DNA of 64,000 bases. It comes from Methylobacter sp. (GTDB taxonomy: Bacteria; Pseudomonadota; Gammaproteobacteria; Methylococcales; Methylomonadaceae). The DNA lies in the NCBI RefSeq assembly GCF_023227905.1, contig NZ_JALOCF010000004.1, positions 1-64,000 on the forward strand, read 5' to 3'. Each line of letters opens with the position of its first letter. Positions within the stretch are counted from its first letter, which is position 1. Of the stretch, positions 35,431 to 43,596 are shown piece by piece. The position numbers were made by a program, and so were the translations under genes. The notes beneath the pieces were generated by a model. That model was not told the DNA's origin and made no database searches. It worked only from the letters and a program-made list of their open reading frames with translations.

Positions 35431-36516
35431 ATGAAAACCCTTTATCCTGAAATTCAGCCCTATCAAACGTTTTTCCTCGAAACCGGCAGCCAACACGCGG
35501 TGTATGTGGAGCAAAGCGGCAATTCTGACGGCATTCCGGTCATTTTTCTGCACGGCGGGCCATGTTCAGGCACCAAACCCGATCATCGGCGTTTTTTTAA
35601 TCCCGAGCTTTATCGCATTATTCTGTTCGATCAGCGCGGCTGTGGTCAGTCATTGCCATTTGGCGAGCTGGAAAACAATACCACTCAGGACTTAATCGAC
35701 GATATGGAACGTATCCGTAACCACTTGGCTATTGAGCAATGGCTGGTGTTTGGCGGGTCGTGGGGCGGGGCGTTGGCTTTGCTGTATGCCTGTCAGCATA
35801 AAGAGAAGGTAATGGGTTTGATTCTTCGCGCGGTATTTTTGGCGCGGCAGCAGGATTTGGATTGGTTTGCCAAAGAGGGCGCAAACAGGATTTATCCTGA
35901 GCAATGGCAAAGGCTGATTGAAAGCGTTCCGGGGCAGAGTCGGGGCAATCTGGTGCAAGGGCTATGCGATGTGTTATGGGGTGAAGACGAGGTGGCGCAA
36001 AGGCGCGCTGCCAAGGAATGGATAGCCTGGGGTTCGCAAGTGTGTTTAGGCAACGATTATCAGCCGAGCTCAAAAGGCGAGCATGCCACGGAGAAGACGG
36101 TTAAACAGGCGCGCATGGAATTGCATTATGCCAAGCATCATTATTTTATTAACGACTGCACGAACGTAGGAGGTACGACTCCACGGATGGAGGAGGTAGA
36201 GCAATGTAGGGAGCAATTGCCGAGAGCACCAACAGTAGACGCTTTAGGCGACGCAGGAGCTGTTGCCGAGGAAAACCGGATCCTGGACAGCTGTGGCGCT
36301 CTGGATAAAATCCCGACAGTTATCATTCATGGACGCCATGATTTTGTTTGTCCGATGGAGGCAGGCTACAGCCTGCATAAAGCGCTGCCGAACGCTGAAT
36401 ACATCGTACTGCCAAAGGCTGGACATATTGCTCAGGGCGAGGAAATGATCAATGCGTTAGTAGCTGCAACCGACAAGTTTGCAAGGCACGATGACAATAA
36501 CCAAAATCAGCTTTAA
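35431..36516 (+). CDS. pip: Proline iminopeptidase with repeat-derived insert
   Basis: Serine peptidase of the alpha/beta-hydrolase fold that removes N-terminal proline. The oxyanion motif HGGPCSGT is near residue 42, the nucleophile in GGSWGGALALLYA near 110, the acid in HGRHDFVCP near 312, and the histidine in AGHIAQGEE near 337. The family is about 315 residues long; this one has 361. Most of the excess is a 37-residue stretch (CTNVGGTTPRM to GDAGAVA) between HYFIND and EENRILD, in the lid-side region just before the acid strand. Its DNA resembles a dispersed repeat. All catalytic residues survive. Confidence 0.93.
   Translation: MKTLYPEIQPYQTFFLETGSQHAVYVEQSGNSDGIPVIFLHGGPCSGTKPDHRRFFNPELYRIILFDQRGCGQSLPFGELENNTTQDLIDDMERIRNHLAIEQWLVFGGSWGGALALLYACQHKEKVMGLILRAVFLARQQDLDWFAKEGANRIYPEQWQRLIESVPGQSRGNLVQGLCDVLWGEDEVAQRRAAKEWIAWGSQVCLGNDYQPSSKGEHATEKTVKQARMELHYAKHHYFINDCTNVGGTTPRMEEVEQCREQLPRAPTVDALGDAGAVAEENRILDSCGALDKIPTVIIHGRHDFVCPMEAGYSLHKALPNAEYIVLPKAGHIAQGEEMINALVAATDKFARHDDNNQNQL
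36157..36267 (+). repeat. In-frame palindromic insert inside pip
   Basis: 111 bases (37 codons) with no counterpart in the usual iminopeptidase sequence. It contains CTCCA-CGGA-TGGAG (36179-36192) and a second hairpin GCAAT/ATTGC (36201-36220) around TAGGGAG, so GGA sits in both loops. Aligned with the reverse complement of the yhdP 51-bp unit it shares GACT-CCA-GGATGG-GGA-GT-GCAAT-GTAGGGA in the same order. Boundaries are inferred from the protein family, so they are approximate. Confidence 0.7.
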
Positions 36517-36639
36517 TTCATATTCAACTGTCCCATAAAGCCGTAAATGCTTTATCATTATGCAGTTTGTAAGCCTTCCAGGGTAAACTCGTTTGAAACG
36601 CTGAACTTGAGCGGATCGAACATATTTTTATACAGATAA

Positions 36640-37617
36640 ATGAAATTAGATGATGAAAAGCTCCGGGAATTGGGCTTAGCTGTTATTCAGGTGGAAACAC
36701 AGGCAATTGCCGCATTGGCCGACCAAATTAATGATGATTTTGCGATTGCCTGCAAGTTGATGTTCAATTGTAAAGGTCGTGTTGTGGTTACCGGCATGGG
36801 CAAATCAGGGCATATTGCCGGTAAAATTGCCGCGACCTTGGCCAGTACCGGAACACCTGCTTTTTTTGTGCATTCCGGCGAAGCCAGTCATGGCGATTTG
36901 GGTATGATTACCCGGCAAGACGTCGTGCTGGCGCTGTCAAATTCCGGTGAAACCGAGGAGGTTTTAACGATCTTGCCGATCATTAAACGGCTGGGTGTAC
37001 CGTTAATAGCCATGACCGGAAACCCGCTGTCAACGCTGGCCAAGTTTGCCACCATTCATATCAACGTGGCTGTTGAGCAAGAGGCTTGTCCACTGGGACT
37101 CGCGCCTACTTCCAGCACCACGGCGGCATTGGTGATGGGGGATGCGCTGGCGGTTTCCTTGCTCGAAGCGCGCGGTTTTACCCGTGATGATTTTGCCTTG
37201 TCTCATCCCGGCGGCAGTTTGGGCAAACGACTATTATTGATGGTCGGCGATATTATGCATGCCGATGAAAAAGTGCCATCGGTATTGGAGTCTGCGCTTA
37301 TCAGTCACGCCTTGCTGGAAATGACCGAAAAAAAATTGGGCATGACGGCGATTGTCGATGCGGATAATCGCGTCACCGGTATTTTTACCGATGGTGATTT
37401 GCGACGGATGCTGAGCAGAAATCTTGACGTGCACAAGACTTCTATTGCTGAAGTCATGACCCCGAATTGTTCGGTTATTTCTGCGGATATCTTAGCGGCT
37501 GAAGCCATGCAAATTATGGAGCGAAAAAAAATTAACGCGTTAATTGTTGTTGATGATCAGCAAAGAGCGATAGGGGCGTTGAATATGCATGACCTGGTCC
37601 GGGCGGGAATCGTATGA
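36640..37617 (+). CDS. kdsD: Arabinose-5-phosphate isomerase
   Basis: Converts ribulose-5-phosphate to arabinose-5-phosphate, the first step to KDO for LPS. The 325-residue protein has an SIS sugar-isomerase domain (about 35-180; GMGKSGHIAGKIAATLASTGTPAFFVHSGEA) and two CBS domains (about 205-325, the second with INALIVVDDQQRAIGALNMHDL). First gene of a long LPS and rpoN operon; its stop overlaps the kdsC start by 4 bases. Confidence 0.95.
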   Translation: MKLDDEKLRELGLAVIQVETQAIAALADQINDDFAIACKLMFNCKGRVVVTGMGKSGHIAGKIAATLASTGTPAFFVHSGEASHGDLGMITRQDVVLALSNSGETEEVLTILPIIKRLGVPLIAMTGNPLSTLAKFATIHINVAVEQEACPLGLAPTSSTTAALVMGDALAVSLLEARGFTRDDFALSHPGGSLGKRLLLMVGDIMHADEKVPSVLESALISHALLEMTEKKLGMTAIVDADNRVTGIFTDGDLRRMLSRNLDVHKTSIAEVMTPNCSVISADILAAEAMQIMERKKINALIVVDDQQRAIGALNMHDLVRAGIV

Positions 37618-38162
37618 TGACGGATATACAAAATAAGCTGGCTATTCTGGAAAAGGCCAAGAAGCTCAAATTGCTGATTCTCGACGTGGATGGAGTATTG
37701 ACGGATGGCCGGTTGTTTTTCGATAGTGAAGGCAACGAATACAAGTCATTCCACTCGCGGGACGGTCACGGTATCAAGCTGTTGCGGCAGACGGGGGTCG
37801 AGGTCGCTGTTATTTCCGGGCGTAAGTCAACTTCGGTTGCACTGCGCATGAAAAGCCTGGGTATTGAACATGTATATCAGGGCCATGAAAATAAAGTCGC
37901 CGCGTTTAATGAAGTTATTAAAAAAGTAGGCATAACACCCGAGCAGGCGGCATACGCCGGCGATGATCTGTTGGATTTGCCTATCATGATGAGAGTGGGA
38001 CTGGCAATTGCGGTGAATGATGCCAACTTTGCTGTCAAGCAGCGCGCCGATTGGTGCACGACATTGCCCGGGGGGCTGGGTGCTGTCAGGGAAGTCTGTG
38101 ATTTGATTATGCAGGCGCAAGGGAGTTTTGATGAAGTCTTGAATGCTTACCTGGCCTGCTAG
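37614..38162 (+). CDS. kdsC: KDO-8-phosphate phosphatase
   Basis: HAD-family phosphatase that releases KDO from KDO-8-phosphate. The nucleophile motif LILDVDGVLTDGR is near residue 22, followed by SGRKSTSVALR and YAGDDLLDLPIM with the Mg-binding aspartates. The 182-residue cap-less length is normal for a KdsC tetramer. ATGATG at the start allows two starts three bases apart. Confidence 0.95.
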   Translation: MMTDIQNKLAILEKAKKLKLLILDVDGVLTDGRLFFDSEGNEYKSFHSRDGHGIKLLRQTGVEVAVISGRKSTSVALRMKSLGIEHVYQGHENKVAAFNEVIKKVGITPEQAAYAGDDLLDLPIMMRVGLAIAVNDANFAVKQRADWCTTLPGGLGAVREVCDLIMQAQGSFDEVLNAYLAC

Positions 38163-38173
38163 AGTGAAGTGAA

Positions 38174-38743
38174 ATGACCAGGCTAAATGGGAACTACAGT
38201 TATGTGTACCTGATTATTATCGCGGTAATGAGCTGGTGGCTGATTAAATTGACCGGCTCGGATGAGATGGGTCGTGTAGCGGTTCCTGCCCACAGTCCTG
38301 ATTATTTCAGCAAAGGTTATACGAAATGGGAAATGAGTGAGTTTGGCAAACCGAAAAGTAAATTGATTGCCGATGAAATGATTCATTACAGTGATGACAG
38401 CACCACGCATATGGTAAATCCATTAATGTTTTTTTATAACGACAGAACACCGCCCTGGGTAATTAAGTCAGAAACCGGTATTTTGTCGGCTGATGGCAAG
38501 GATTTGTTGTTAAACGGCAAGGTTTATGTCGACAGGGCGTCTGCTGAGGGTGTCAGGGAGCTTAAAATTCATACCTTCAATTTAAAAGTAAAGCCGGAAA
38601 CCAGTTATGCGGAAACGGATGAGTGGGCGGAATTAATCAGCTTGCCAAATTGGACGACAGGAGTTGGCATGAAGCTGACTTTTGTGGACCCGATTCATCT
38701 GGAATTGCTCTCTAATGTAAAGGGTAACTATGAAACAAAATAA
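38174..38743 (+). CDS. lptC: LPS export protein LptC
   Basis: Bitopic inner-membrane protein that takes LPS from the LptBFG transporter and passes it to LptA. 189 residues: one helix at about residues 8-24 (YVYLIIIAVMSWWLIKL), then a beta-jellyroll with YTKWEMSEFGKPKSKLIADEMIHYSDD. The position between kdsC and lptA confirms the assignment. It overlaps lptA by 14 bases. Confidence 0.92.
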   Translation: MTRLNGNYSYVYLIIIAVMSWWLIKLTGSDEMGRVAVPAHSPDYFSKGYTKWEMSEFGKPKSKLIADEMIHYSDDSTTHMVNPLMFFYNDRTPPWVIKSETGILSADGKDLLLNGKVYVDRASAEGVRELKIHTFNLKVKPETSYAETDEWAELISLPNWTTGVGMKLTFVDPIHLELLSNVKGNYETK

Positions 38744-39299
38744 AAGTCTTCGCAGCCTTATGTTACGCGGAAGCAGCTGCTGTTTATTGTTATTAGCGCT
38801 TTATAGTGCCGGTGTTTGCGCGTTGGAAAGCGATGCCGACCAGCCGATAATCATCGATTCCAATACGGCGACGTATGATGATGTCAAAGCCACCAGTATC
38901 TATACAGGTAATGTGATCTCAATTCAGGGCAGTATTCGAGTGAACTCGGATAAGCTGGTGGTTTATTTTATAAACGGTGAAGCTGATAAACTGGTTTTTA
39001 CCGGCACCCCTGCAAAATTCAAGCAAACACCTAATGAAGGAGCCCAGGATATAACCGGCGAGGCGTTAACAGGTGAATATTATCCTAAAAAGAATTTGTT
39101 GATTTTGATTGATAAGGCCACTGTCTGGCGAGAAAGCGGGGCTTACTCCAGCGATTTTATTGAATACGATCTGAGAACTTCGCTGGTTAAAGCGGGGGAA
39201 AAAGAATCGGCTAGCAAACGCGTCCATGTCATATTGCAGCCAAAATCTAAAGAACAGCCAGCGGCAGGGCAACCGGCTTCGAAGGAAAATGGCAAATGA
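38730..39299 (+). CDS. lptA: LPS transport periplasmic protein LptA
   Basis: Periplasmic bridge protein of LPS transport. Signal peptide at about residues 1-31 (LLLLALYSAGVCA), then an OstA-like beta-jellyroll with QPIIIDSNTATYDDVKATSIYTGNV and the GEALTGEYYPKKNLLIL strand. The C-terminal tail is Lys/Gln-rich and disordered. 189 residues is normal. Followed by lptB after 85 bases. Confidence 0.93.
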   Translation: MKQNKSLRSLMLRGSSCCLLLLALYSAGVCALESDADQPIIIDSNTATYDDVKATSIYTGNVISIQGSIRVNSDKLVVYFINGEADKLVFTGTPAKFKQTPNEGAQDITGEALTGEYYPKKNLLILIDKATVWRESGAYSSDFIEYDLRTSLVKAGEKESASKRVHVILQPKSKEQPAAGQPASKENGK

Positions 39300-39384
39300 T
39301 GGGACGCAGTGCTAAGGGTATGAAGTGCAGGGTACAAGGTACCGGTCAATATTCTTTTTATTTTTCATCGTCTACTCTTTAAAT

Positions 39385-40110
39385 ATGACCAGACTAGCGG
39401 CAAAACAGCTGATTAAGAATTACAATAAACGTAATGTGGTTAACGGTGTTTCATTGCACGTTGATACCGGCGAAGTTGTTGGTTTGCTCGGTCCTAACGG
39501 TGCGGGAAAAACCACCAGTTTTTACATGATGGTTGGCCTGATTAAAGCCGATGAAGGTGAAATTACACTGGATTCACAAGTTATCACGCATCATCCCATG
39601 CATTTGAGGGCGCAATTAGGAATAGGCTATTTGCCTCAGGAGCCCTCGGTTTTTCGAAAACTGAGTGTGGCTGATAATTTGCGTGCGGTTTTGCAAATCC
39701 GCTCTGATTTAACTCAAGGGCAGGCTGAGTTAGTTATTGACGAGTTGTTAGAGGAATTTCATATTACCCATTTACGCGACCAAATTGCCTTGGGCTTGTC
39801 GGGCGGTGAACGACGGCGTGCTGAAATTGCCAGGGCATTGGCGACTAACCCCCAGTTTATATTGCTGGACGAGCCTTTTGCCGGGGTTGATCCGATATCC
39901 GTAGATGATATAAAAAAGATTATTGAGCATTTGAAATATCGCGGTATCGGCGTATTAATTACCGAACATAATGTCAGGGAAACACTAGGCATTTGTGATC
40001 GTGCGTATATACTTAACGATGGTAGAGTGATTGCCGAAGGTGGTGCGCAAGCTATCGTTGCCAATAAGGAAGTGCGTAAAGTTTATTTAGGCGATAACTT
40101 TAGTCTCTAA
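39385..40110 (+). CDS. lptB: LPS export ATPase LptB
   Basis: ATPase that powers LPS extraction from the inner membrane. From ATG at 39385 it has 241 residues, exactly the E. coli length; the frame extends upstream to 39325 without family similarity. Walker A GPNGAGKTT near residue 36, signature LSGGERRRAEIARAL near 137, and Walker B FILLDEPFAGVDP near 155. Followed by rpoN. Confidence 0.96.
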   Translation: MTRLAAKQLIKNYNKRNVVNGVSLHVDTGEVVGLLGPNGAGKTTSFYMMVGLIKADEGEITLDSQVITHHPMHLRAQLGIGYLPQEPSVFRKLSVADNLRAVLQIRSDLTQGQAELVIDELLEEFHITHLRDQIALGLSGGERRRAEIARALATNPQFILLDEPFAGVDPISVDDIKKIIEHLKYRGIGVLITEHNVRETLGICDRAYILNDGRVIAEGGAQAIVANKEVRKVYLGDNFSL

Positions 40111-40181
40111 TGATGCAAGTTCTTGTAATTGTCTAAAATAGAGTAATCCAGGGGGCGACCCCTACTAAACTGTGTAATTGA

Positions 40182-41627
40182 ATGAAACAATCCTTACATC
40201 TTCGACTGGGTCAACAATTGGCGATGACGCCGCAATTGCAGCAGGCGATCAAGTTGTTGCAGATGTCGACATTAGAGTTGCAGCAGGAAATCCAACAGGC
40301 TCTTGAGTCTAATATGATGTTGGAAGTGAGTGAGGAAGAAAGCACTGTTCAGGAAGCCGAAATAACGCCCGATAAAAAAATTGATAATTCGGATTCGCTG
40401 ACCAGCCAAGGCTCGCAAACAGAAATTCCGGATGAACTGCCCATTGATTCTTCTTGGGACGATGTTTATGAGTATGCCATGGAGGCCGGCGCTAATTCTT
40501 CTGAAACGGTTGAATTTGAAACGCAGCGCAGTAAATCATCAACCTTGCTGGATCATTTATTATGGCAACTGGAATTGACCTCGTTCTCAGAGCGGGACCA
40601 TGCCATTGCGATGGCTATTATTGATTCGATTAATGAGGATGGCTATCTGATCAGCAGTCTCGAAGAAATTTTCCAGGGATTGCAGAGCCAATTAGATGAT
40701 CTGGACTTCGATGAAGTGAACGCGGTACTGCATAGGATACAAAATTTTGACCCGGCCGGCGTAGCAGCCATTGATCTAAAAGATTGCTTGAAATTACAGT
40801 TACAGCAGTTGCCAGAGGCTACGCCTTATAAAGAAGAGGCGCTGACTCTTGTTATCCGGTATTTGGACTTATTGGCTACGCATGAGCAGTCAAAACTCAT
40901 GCGTAAGCTGGGTGTAACAGAGCGGCAACTGGATGAGGTGGTGGCGTTAATCAGAACCTTGGATCCCAAGCCGGGCGCGCAGATACAAGATTCGGATTCC
41001 GAGTATGTTATTCCTGATGTTTACGTCGTTAAACAAAACGGTACATGGCGAGTCAACCTGAATCCTGACATAGCGCCTAAATTGCGTATCAACCCTTTTT
41101 ATTCAGGCATGATAAAAAGAGCGGATAACAGCAAGGATAATACTTGTATGAAAGATCATTTGCAGGAAGCCAGATGGTTTATTAAAAGTCTTCAGAGCCG
41201 CAACGATACCTTGTTGCGTGTCGCCCAGTGCATCGTGGAAAAGCAGGTCGGATTTCTTGAACATGGTTCCATAGCCATGAAGTCGATGGTATTGAGGGAT
41301 ATTGCTGAAGAGCTGGAATTACACGAGTCAACCATATCCAGAGTAACTACGCAGAAATTTATGCATACTCCCAATGGTATTGTCGAATTTAAGTATTTTT
41401 TTTCCAGTCATGTTTCAACAGAAGGAGGAGGAGAGTGCTCATCTACAGCCATAAGGGCATTTATTAAAGAGCTAATCAGCAATGAAAATCTAGCAAAACC
41501 GTTAAGTGATAGTAAAATAGCCGAGCTATTAAAAGAAAAAGGCATTAATGTTGCTAGAAGGACAATTGCCAAGTATCGTGAAGCGATGCTTATTTCATCA
41601 TCAAGTCAGCGTAGACGTATTTTATAA
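40182..41627 (+). CDS. rpoN: RNA polymerase sigma-54 factor
   Basis: Sigma factor for -24/-12 promoters that need an enhancer-binding ATPase; controls nitrogen and often flagellar genes. The N-terminal region I is Gln-rich (LRLGQQLAMTPQLQQAIKLLQMS), an acidic region II follows, and the DNA-binding region III ends with the RpoN box ARRTIAKYREAM near residue 463. 481 residues is normal. Followed by hpf as in most Gammaproteobacteria. Confidence 0.97.
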   Translation: MKQSLHLRLGQQLAMTPQLQQAIKLLQMSTLELQQEIQQALESNMMLEVSEEESTVQEAEITPDKKIDNSDSLTSQGSQTEIPDELPIDSSWDDVYEYAMEAGANSSETVEFETQRSKSSTLLDHLLWQLELTSFSERDHAIAMAIIDSINEDGYLISSLEEIFQGLQSQLDDLDFDEVNAVLHRIQNFDPAGVAAIDLKDCLKLQLQQLPEATPYKEEALTLVIRYLDLLATHEQSKLMRKLGVTERQLDEVVALIRTLDPKPGAQIQDSDSEYVIPDVYVVKQNGTWRVNLNPDIAPKLRINPFYSGMIKRADNSKDNTCMKDHLQEARWFIKSLQSRNDTLLRVAQCIVEKQVGFLEHGSIAMKSMVLRDIAEELELHESTISRVTTQKFMHTPNGIVEFKYFFSSHVSTEGGGECSSTAIRAFIKELISNENLAKPLSDSKIAELLKEKGINVARRTIAKYREAMLISSSSQRRRIL

Positions 41628-41668
41628 CGTCACTGACAAAGATTATTCATCATTAAGGAGTTTATCTC

Positions 41669-41959
41669 ATGCAAGTCATCGTAACAGGCCACCATCTTGA
41701 AGTAACCGACGCTTTAAAAGCACACACCGATTCAAAATTTGAAAAGTTAGCACGTCATTTTGACAATGTTACCGATGTGCATGTCATTTTAAGCGTGGAA
41801 AAGTTAATTCAAAAGGCTGAGGCAACGCTACAGTTGAGTGGCGCTAAGCTGTTTGCCGAAGATCATCAGGAAGATATGTATGTGGCTATAGATAACATGG
41901 TTGATAAGCTGGATCGTCAGATTATCAAGCATAAAGAAAAAACCGGGCAGCATAGATAA
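41669..41959 (+). CDS. hpf: Short-form ribosome hibernation promoting factor
   Basis: Binds the 30S subunit in stationary phase and helps form inactive 100S ribosomes. 96 residues, the short HPF class: TGHHLEVTDALKAHTDSKFEKLARHFDNV and DMYVAIDNMVDKLDRQIIKHKEK. A clear AAGGAG lies before the ATG. Follows rpoN by 41 bases. Confidence 0.94.
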   Translation: MQVIVTGHHLEVTDALKAHTDSKFEKLARHFDNVTDVHVILSVEKLIQKAEATLQLSGAKLFAEDHQEDMYVAIDNMVDKLDRQIIKHKEKTGQHR

Positions 41960-42064
41960 GGTAAACGGCTCAGAGCGAAAGAAGTGAAGATCATGACGAT
42001 ACGGGGTACTTCGTTCCATACAAAACCTGCATTCTCCGCATTCCTGTGGATTGTATAGTAAGTA

Positions 42065-42090
42065 TGATCCCCAGGGATGGGGAAGGATCA
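42065..42090 (+). repeat. Hairpin with GGGA loop between hpf and rapZ
   Basis: The inner stem CCCCA/TGGGG (42069-42073 and 42078-42082) closes a GGGA loop, and an outer TGATCC/GGATCA pair lies around it. The core CCAGGGATGG fits the CsrA-site consensus CARGGAUG. It lies 70-95 bases upstream of the rapZ ATG on the sense strand. The 180-base spacer holds no ptsN or other gene. Confidence 0.6.
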
Positions 42091-42160
42091 TGTCTGAAAC
42101 GGCATCGAGGGCGGTATCTATCGCAGCTCTCTGGAACGATTGATCCTTGAGCGTCCCATT

Positions 42161-43018
42161 ATGAAATTAATAATCGTTAGCGGTCTTTCCGGGTCGGGTA
42201 AAAGTATCGCTTTAGATACATTGGAAGATTGCGGCTTTTACTGTATCGATAATCTGCCTGTGACATTGCTGGAAGATTTTATTAGCCATGTCATGCTGGT
42301 GGATAAGAAAACTTATGCAAAAACGGCAATTGGGATTGATGCCAGGAATCAGAGCGAAAGCCTGGCCAATTTTTCAGAAAGCCTGGAGCTAATACGCAAT
42401 AAACAGATTGATTGCGAAATTATCTTTATGCAGGCTGAAGAGTCTACCTTGTTGAAGCGGTACAGCGAAACAAGGCGGCGGCATCCGTTAACGGATTCGA
42501 ATGTGCCGCTAAGAGAAGCTTTAAAAATTGAAAAGGAAATGCTGACGCCGATTGCCCGGCATGCCAGCGTCGTCATTGATACCAGTCGGACTCATTACCA
42601 TGAGTTGCGCGAACTTATCAGGGATCAAGTCGGAGAAAGGGATGTCAGGCATATCTCTTTGCAATTTCAATCGTTTGGCTACAAACATGGCGTTCCGCTG
42701 GATGCCGATTTTGTATTTGATGCCCGCAGTTTGCCAAACCCTTACTGGATTCCGGAATTGCGCGGGTTAACAGGAAAAGATAAGCCGGTCATTGATTTTC
42801 TTAATGAACAAGAACTGGTTGCCGAGCTTTTTAAGGATATTACGGATTTTCTTGAGCGCTGGATCCCCCGGTTTGAGGCCGAAGGGCGCAGTTATTTGAC
42901 AGTGGCTATAGGATGTACAGGTGGTCAGCATCGCTCGGTTTATCTGGTGGATGCTTTCGCCAAGCAGTTCAAAGGCCCTTTCTTAAACGTAATTGTCCGC
43001 CACCGGGAATTACAATAA
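42161..43018 (+). CDS. rapZ: RNase adapter protein RapZ
   Basis: Nucleotide-binding protein that in E. coli guides RNase E to the GlmZ small RNA to tune glucosamine-6-phosphate synthesis. The Walker A motif GLSGSGKS is at the N-terminus, then CGFYCIDNLPVTLL, and the C-terminal domain has DADFVFDARSLPNPYW and IGCTGGQHRSVYLVD. A TTG at 42140 extends the frame, but the ATG at 42161 gives 285 residues, the family length. Confidence 0.96.
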   Translation: MKLIIVSGLSGSGKSIALDTLEDCGFYCIDNLPVTLLEDFISHVMLVDKKTYAKTAIGIDARNQSESLANFSESLELIRNKQIDCEIIFMQAEESTLLKRYSETRRRHPLTDSNVPLREALKIEKEMLTPIARHASVVIDTSRTHYHELRELIRDQVGERDVRHISLQFQSFGYKHGVPLDADFVFDARSLPNPYWIPELRGLTGKDKPVIDFLNEQELVAELFKDITDFLERWIPRFEAEGRSYLTVAIGCTGGQHRSVYLVDAFAKQFKGPFLNVIVRHRELQ

Positions 43019-43068
43019 GTTTATTTTGGAAGCGGTTTACCAATCCAAAATAATATCATCATGGTAGT

Positions 43069-43097
43069 GTAGAGACGTTGGACTACAACGTCTCTAC
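43069..43097. repeat. 12-bp perfect hairpin between convergent genes
   Basis: GTAGAGACGTTG (43069-43080) and its exact complement (43086-43097) flank a 5-base loop. It lies 50 bases after rapZ and 8 bases after the stop of the minus-strand winged-helix gene. No T tract follows on either strand, so it looks more like a dispersed palindrome than a standard terminator, though it may stop both transcripts. Confidence 0.6.
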
Positions 43098-43104
43098 AGC
43101 AGAT

Positions 43105-43302
43105 TTATTTTAGCGATAGCGTTTCAGTCCGGCCTACCATCTCAATAGACAGCTTGCCTTCCTTGCTCAGCCAACCGATGGCGCGCTGAACATCATTTTT
43201 ACTGATACCTGTTTCAGTAGTGACTTTATTTACACTGGATGGGCCGTTCTTATCTAAATATTTCCAGACTATTCCTGCTGCTTCACCGATTGTATTGGAC
43301 AT
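43105..43302 (-). CDS. Winged-helix DUF2582 protein
   Basis: 65-residue protein with the pattern GEAAGIVWKYLDKNGPSSVNKVTTETGISKNDVQRAIGWLSKEGKL. This is a compact winged-helix fold of the DUF2582 family, which may bind DNA. The regulated gene is unknown. It lies 28 bases after minE on the same strand. Confidence 0.8.
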   Translation of the reverse strand: MSNTIGEAAGIVWKYLDKNGPSSVNKVTTETGISKNDVQRAIGWLSKEGKLSIEMVGRTETLSLK

Positions 43303-43329
43303 AGATCACCTTTAGCTTGGATTGTTGTG

Positions 43330-43596
43330 TTAAGAAGTTTTGGTTGGGTGGTCGGGAAGCACGATATTCAATTCCAGCGTTTCCTGAGTGTCATTTTGTT
43401 CAAAGTTAACGGATATGGCATCTTGGTCTACGTTAACGTATTTGCGTATGACTTCCAGCAATTCTTTTTGCAATTGGGGAAGATAAGAAGGCTGGTTTCT
43501 GGACGTGCGCTCGTGAGCAACCAGAATTTGCAGTCTTTCCTTGGCAAGCGATGCCGAACTGGCTTTAGATATCCTAAAATAATCCAGTAAACTCAT
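43330..43596 (-). CDS. minE: Cell division topological specificity factor MinE
   Basis: Drives pole-to-pole oscillation of MinCD by triggering MinD ATP hydrolysis. 88 residues: N-terminal membrane and MinD-binding part SLLDYFRISKASSASLAKERLQILVAHER, then the C-terminal dimer domain with YVNVDQDAISVNFEQND. Its ATG overlaps the minD stop by one base. Confidence 0.96.
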   Translation of the reverse strand: MSLLDYFRISKASSASLAKERLQILVAHERTSRNQPSYLPQLQKELLEVIRKYVNVDQDAISVNFEQNDTQETLELNIVLPDHPTKTS

